Shown here: positions 54,801-57,344 of the stretch, piece by piece
Position numbering within the stretch: the first letter of the stretch is position 1
Layout of the letters: each line of letters starts with the position of its first letter
Source: Planctomycetota bacterium
GTDB taxonomy: Bacteria; Planctomycetota; PUPC01; JACPCR01
Assembly (NCBI GenBank): GCA_027625095.1
Contig: JAQBXN010000041.1
Location: 1 to 57,344 of the forward strand
Direction: 5' to 3'
Length of the DNA stretch: 57,344 nucleotides
Translations under genes and position numbers: made by a program
Notes under the pieces: generated by a model
Database searches by the model: none
What the model was told of the DNA's origin: nothing
The model's input: only the letters and a program-made list of their open reading frames with translations

Positions 54801-54972
54801 GGTCGGGTGGATGATTCGGGCAGTCGAAATTGCCGTCCTTGATATTGGGTGGCATAGCGATGCCATCGTTATTGCAGATGCGCAGGATATCGAGTGGTAC
54901 CTGCTCTGGCCTGGCCCACTGTGCGTGGGCCGATGTGAGGGAGAACGACAAGAGCAGGATCAAGGTGCGCAT
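51835..54972 (-). CDS. Large secreted multidomain esterase with NPCBM domain
   Basis: A 1045-residue protein with a signal peptide (MRTLILLLSFSLTSAHAQ). The N-terminal ~220 residues are of unknown type, with several Cys residues. An alpha/beta hydrolase region follows (~340-570), with LVQLHGHGGH and the nucleophile elbow GRSMGGTGTW near 427, then an acid/His region ending in IPDIGHGGFS. It resembles PHB-depolymerase/feruloyl-esterase-like hydrolases. The C-terminal ~125 residues form an NPCBM-type carbohydrate-binding domain (SFEGRPLHIGKKLYSSGLGV). It would remove ester groups from a polysaccharide outside the cell. The last five residues are encoded in a heptamer array, so the C-terminus may vary. 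Confidence 0.78.
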   Translation of the reverse strand: MRTLILLLSFSLTSAHAQWARPEQVPLDILRICNNDGIAMPPNIKDGNFDCPNHPPDLPGSAFPGLEMPLPGTVLSVKADREVDFLFTSQLEGEFNNTACNGQWLKAEEGNYTDAYILGAAENGHQVGGFVVGYAEGSFVYNVGFSDWCGEAKFGETVAAEYPYRYTWNPATSEMVKEPIKCRLWVQRLRLDSKKKLHSITLPLMRRIHIFAITLVAPTRTKEIEEAKKETLENYNDLRTHRPVFSTDLRVKLRSLRDSVNAAIQDSKFNRELGWMLSNLDYADYIMPMGRRRLLHRTAKYVEWVLYSVRKDLQELEEGRNPFPKKRGQFLRSYYSPVDDSLQTYSVSVPANYQGAVKYPLLVQLHGHGGHRPFLGFPTDQIEGVIMLAPQGRGSTDYMRGAEEDVLRTIEEVQKDYNIDPNWIILEGRSMGGTGTWNIGAKFPDRFACLSPVMGNTDNEVFYVDRKKPEPPETFKDLYSYLQQVNSPFHYAPNLSNIPILCAHGKIDTVVRVEHSQRMIARLLALGSKPLYYEIPDIGHGGFSKEFYDQRWKWMFSHRRNPRPAKVHWRTPRLRYSGAYWLRVNQLEHWGMFGEVAGEQISPSLVRLTTGNPVQIGGRIVYQSGNVSAVTVLTEHLPEKPSKPLNIMVDDALAYSGTPKKELHLSRINSKWQEAEAHPEELSKKPALEGPVDDALRSPFIIVYGTVSDKAVWNRMNRTEAEAMAINWEEKFRIYPRVKADVDITDKDIESLNLFLFGGSKENAITARVAQALPIKAVEGGYEFGGEIFKGESIGYRMCYPNPLQPDHYVVVTEATDPFTVWQIGGRFGNATGWEPFDGWNWFDFAIFDQRSGKPETMLISGFFGPNWQIDPKSTWRGNEQSRATVNIKNLPQFTSTDEAGEGPLPLSRLLPARIRQRKGPLSIDRSFEGRPLHIGKKLYSSGLGVRPPSLVEYELKAKYTKLVADIGADPEGLELDVRKWFKFSVKGDGRTIWSSEWLNSDHAADRIEVDITGIDKLELQVEGGGASWLFGSAAWGDARVMSNE

Positions 54973-55076
54973 GCACGCTATCCTAGCCTGCGTGGGGGTA
55001 AATTTCTTCAGTTTCCCGAAATTCGTGACACTCCCTGACAGCTACCGTTTTCTTCTTATGAGATCCGAATCCAAGC

Positions 55077-55113
55077 AAAAAAAGCCCCGAGAGCCGTAGC
55101 TCTCGGGGCTTTT
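55077..55113. terminator. Bidirectional intrinsic terminator
   Basis: A perfect 12-bp stem (55083-55094 with 55099-55110), loop CGTA, with TTTT on the plus side and seven T on the minus side (55083-55077). It follows the small basic gene on the minus strand by ~20 nt. Confidence 0.9.
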
Positions 55114-55131
55114 CTGGTTGTTTGGTGTCGC

Positions 55132-55269
55132 TTATTCAGCGCCCTTCGGCACTATCCACCCCTCGACATATTTGTGGGCGTGTGCCTTCGAATCCTTTCT
55201 GATTTTCTCAAAGACAGGATTCAGTGTTTTTGGCTTTTGAATCTGTTTTTTTGATTTTGTCTGCTCCAC
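55132..55269 (-). CDS. 45-residue basic protein
   Basis: A short gene: GTG 55269 to TAA 55132, with a very strong GGAGGAA ribosome binding site (10-nt spacing) and a perfect terminator ~20 nt after the stop. The sequence starts MEQTKSKKQIQKPKTLNPVF and continues to a KYVEGWIVPKGAE end. It is very Lys-rich at the N-terminus and hydrophobic/aromatic toward the end. No family was recognised; ribosome- or nucleic-acid-binding is a possibility from its charge. It is the second small gene near rpsU with its own terminator. Confidence 0.7.
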   Translation of the reverse strand: MEQTKSKKQIQKPKTLNPVFEKIRKDSKAHAHKYVEGWIVPKGAE

Positions 55270-55743
55270 TATATGCGTTCCTCCGTGTAAAGGGTTGTCT
55301 TATAAGCCGCCGAATTATAACGGCGGATCAGTAGGGTTCAAGGCTATAAATCGAAAGTATTTTGCTCACCAACCGGCCTTTCAATCTCGAAAAAATCATC
55401 GAAATTACAGGTGGCCGAGCTCGTTGGAATAACTGCTTGATTCCATGTCAATTCCAGGGAGCAGCCTACGAGCAGCCCTGTTAGTGCGCCAGGCGCGCTT
55501 TTCCTCGGCATGCCGCTTTGTGGGCGAACTCGAACAACCCGAGATCGAGCAGGAGATTCTTCCCGGGCACCCCGCGATGTGGATGTAGCCAGGAGTGCAG
55601 CAGCGACCAGACCCCTTCGGTGGCAGGGAAACAGATTCAGTCTCATGAATAATTACCACGAAGCATTCAGTGATGAATGGACGCAATTCCAGCGGCCACA
55701 GGGGTTGAAGACCCCTTCCTAATGCAACCTCGAATTTCAAGAA
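55270..55743. other. Intergenic region with dispersed 57-nt repeat
   Basis: No gene was recognised between the 45-residue gene and the rpsU terminator. Positions 55382-55438 are copy 2 of the 57-nt repeat at 35859. The promoter of the 45-residue gene must lie here. Confidence 0.5.
55382..55438 (+). repeat. Dispersed 57-nt repeat, copy 2
   Basis: Gap-free match to 35859-35915 at 46 of 57 bases, same orientation. Confidence 0.6.
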
Positions 55744-55775
55744 CAAAAAAAGGCGTCCAAGATCAGCTTGGACGC
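55744..55775 (-). terminator. rpsU intrinsic terminator
   Basis: A perfect 10-bp stem (55751-55760 with 55766-55775), 5-nt loop, followed on the minus strand by seven T (55750-55744). It starts ~25 nt after the rpsU stop. Confidence 0.9.
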
Positions 55776-55800
55776 CGTTTACTTAATTTCTTCACATCCC

Positions 55801-56013
55801 TTAATCTTTTCGGCGGCGGAGGCCCCTGATGCGCTCGATCCGGCGGATATTACGAACTCGTTCACGATTCTCGCGACGGCGAACCGCAGAAGGTTTTTCG
55901 AAAAATTTTCTCTTTTTTATCTCGCTAATGATGCCTTCTCGCTGACATGTCTTTGAAAAACGTTTGAGCGTAATCTCAAAGTTATCCCGACTTTCCACAT
56001 TGACACGAATCAC
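55801..56013 (-). CDS. rpsU: 30S ribosomal protein bS21
   Basis: A 70-residue bS21 from GTG 56013, with AGAGG 6 nt before it. The sequence fits the family: VNVESRDNFEITLKRFSKTC, then REGIISEIKKRKFFEKPS and an Arg-rich tail. bS21 sits on the 30S platform and helps mRNA base pairing with 16S rRNA. It stands alone with its own terminator. Usual neighbours such as gatB/yqeY or dnaG are absent. Confidence 0.95.
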   Translation of the reverse strand: MIRVNVESRDNFEITLKRFSKTCQREGIISEIKKRKFFEKPSAVRRRENRERVRNIRRIERIRGLRRRKD

Positions 56014-56650
56014 TAAAAACCTCTTTTCTGCCCATCTGTTGCTGATTCAGGGCTATTTACTTAGGAAATTTGGTTCGGTTTCTAGCCACTCAGGCCCCCT
56101 TTTTCTGGCCAGAAATCCGCAACTGGCGCGAAGAATACCAATTGGCTTTCCGGCTGCAACTCTAGGTAAAGCCGTTTCAGGCATGGGTCGTACATCTTCT
56201 GTATATAGTATGACCAGCGGTTTTCAATCTACGTAAACCATTTATTTGAAACGGTTTGAATGGTGGCGCTTCGCTCTTTGCGGGATTTACGTGTAACCCG
56301 TCAATGGTATTGGGAAAATACCAGCGCTCGCGGGCATGAGATGCCAGATCTGTTCGGACCACTCGATATCAAAAGAACTGTCGCCAGCCTAGAGTCCCTA
56401 GACTCATCTTTCCTGATGAATCACGATTGTGGCCCTTGTCGCCGCCTGGCTCCTCCCAACCTGCTCCCTCAATGAGGCGCCTTCCAGGCGTTAACCGAAG
56501 GCGTAGACAGGATAATCCGCAGCGTTCGAGGACGCCGCCAGGGCCTGTGTGATGGCCAGCGCTACCATGGTTTTCAGACCTCTCCCTTCAGGAGAGAATT
56601 TTAGACGCCAGTGCTCACCCTTTGACGTATCCGGTACCATCCTCACTTTG

Positions 56651-56932
56651 TCAGCCTCCAGGGCGATTTGCGCGGATCGTCCGGTGCTCGCTCGCGTTGG
56701 GAAGGATAAAGGAGGAGACGTTATCGGAGTCGGTGTAAATGAGCTGAACGTTGCACGTCTGGTTCTCCTTCAGGCAGACTGTCCCCTCATCGCCTGCCAG
56801 GAAGACATACCTCGGGCCATGGCTCGTCCAAAGTTCGATCTGCAGTGAATCTTTCTCTGGGGAATGTTTGTCTTGTCCTGCCTGGTCAAGGCGAGTTCTA
56901 ATCTGTTTCAGTGATGGTGGTTCAAACTTCAC
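56651..56932 (-). CDS. Possible hypothetical protein
   Basis: A 93-residue frame from GTG 56932. The segment LQIELWTSHGPRYVFLAGDE and following beta-like residues look protein-like. There is no clear Shine-Dalgarno sequence, and the opposite strand is also open, so this may be a gene fragment or chance. Confidence 0.3.
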   Translation of the reverse strand: MKFEPPSLKQIRTRLDQAGQDKHSPEKDSLQIELWTSHGPRYVFLAGDEGTVCLKENQTCNVQLIYTDSDNVSSFILPNASEHRTIRANRPGG

Positions 56933-57196
56933 ACCCGGTAATTGTTAGCGCATCAGACGCCGGTTTCCTGAGGCAATCGTAGTCCCGGCACTCCGCTCTG
57001 ATGAAGCAGAACGGTCACGGAGTCGCGCAACCAGATCGGGGCACCTCCTGCAGATCGGACTTAGTTGCCCCACTCAGCCGCCTAAACAAGGCTGTAATTG
57101 CCTCTTCTGTCCTTTACTTACACACTCACACTGGCGAACATCATCGCCGGGACAGTGGGCAGGGGCAGATCTATTTTTATTTGTAGAAATAAATCT

Positions 57197-57291
57197 GTAA
57201 ATATTCAGTGAACCCGTGTCAGCGGATAGGTGAGCCGCAGAGCTTTACACTGAATATTTACTTAAAATTAGTAAATATTCAGTGAACCCGT
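57197..57291. repeat. Three-copy repeat with 14-bp hairpin
   Basis: Two identical 21-bp direct copies (57197-57217 and 57271-57291) start GTAAATATTCAGTG. An inverted copy of 14 bp (57248-57261) lies just before the second copy, giving a perfect 14-bp stem with a 9-nt AT-rich loop. It may be an operator array, a mobile-element end or a recombination site. Confidence 0.85.
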
Positions 57292-57344
57292 ATCGGAAGT
57301 CGCTGGCCACAGGTCAGTGAGGATGCTATACCTCAGTCGGTGAA

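Larger units (their letters stand above)
56014..57344. other. Right-hand region without a confident gene
   Basis: No gene was assigned firmly. A 93-codon minus-strand frame (56932-56651) is listed separately at low confidence. The end of the window holds a 21-bp direct repeat and a hairpin. Confidence 0.45.

Overview
The window looks like a bacterial chromosome segment from an uncultivated, polysaccharide-degrading lineage, most likely in the PVC group or a nearby candidate phylum such as Poribacteria, Hydrogenedentes or Latescibacterota. This is inferred from gene content: five intact phytanoyl-CoA dioxygenase (PhyH) genes plus one fragment, three heparinase II/III-type proteins, a cytosolic-looking sulfatase, an SGNH acetylesterase, a GH42-like secreted protein, creatininase-family amidohydrolases, OleC/OleD, LarC and bS21. 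No rRNA or tRNA was seen, so the phylum is not fixed.

Layout. 0.3-5.4 kb: minus-strand unit FHA protein, isochorismatase-like hydrolase, ComEC, coiled-coil protein. 5.5-7.6 kb: PhyH plus a secreted SGNH esterase, with a clear terminator for the next gene at 7.7 kb. 7.8-14.7 kb: small secreted proteins, a JmjC/cupin-type oxygenase, a frameshifted ankyrin protein, a PhyH and a frameshifted heparinase-like gene. 15-20.6 kb: a plus-strand run of tandem creatininase, creatininase, an unknown protein, nitrilase and PhyH, which is the best candidate for an undescribed small-molecule pathway. 21.1-22.7 kb: a decayed ISAs1/DUF4338 transposase beside a truncated PhyH. 22.7-33.8 kb: minus-strand PhyH, two very large heparinase-like proteins, another PhyH and a lone xanthine-dehydrogenase-type molybdopterin subunit, with a truncated HNH nuclease between the heparinases. 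33.9-35.8 kb: tandem repeats, then a J-domain/YbjN/PspA stress operon. 36-42.6 kb: GH42-like protein, thioredoxin-like protein, FtsX-type permease and sulfatase. 43-46.7 kb: SMC. 47-49.8 kb: OleD-OleC. 49.9-55 kb: a retropepsin-like protease, LarC coupled to a small membrane protein, and a large secreted esterase with an NPCBM domain. 55-56 kb: a 45-residue basic protein and bS21 (rpsU), each with its own intrinsic terminator. The last 1.3 kb has no confident gene but ends in a striking repeat/hairpin.

How it fits together (inference): secreted lyases, esterase, sulfatase and GH proteins could break down sulfated or acetylated glycans. The PhyH enzymes, the molybdenum hydroxylase subunit and the C-N hydrolases could oxidise and deaminate the released small molecules. 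Housekeeping genes (SMC, ComEC, rpsU, PspA) are scattered among them.

Non-coding DNA is unusually repeat-rich: heptamer and octamer tandem arrays with a different unit at each locus, several imperfect inverted repeats, and at least three dispersed repeat families present in two or more copies. Three genes show frameshifts, which could be real decay or assembly error.
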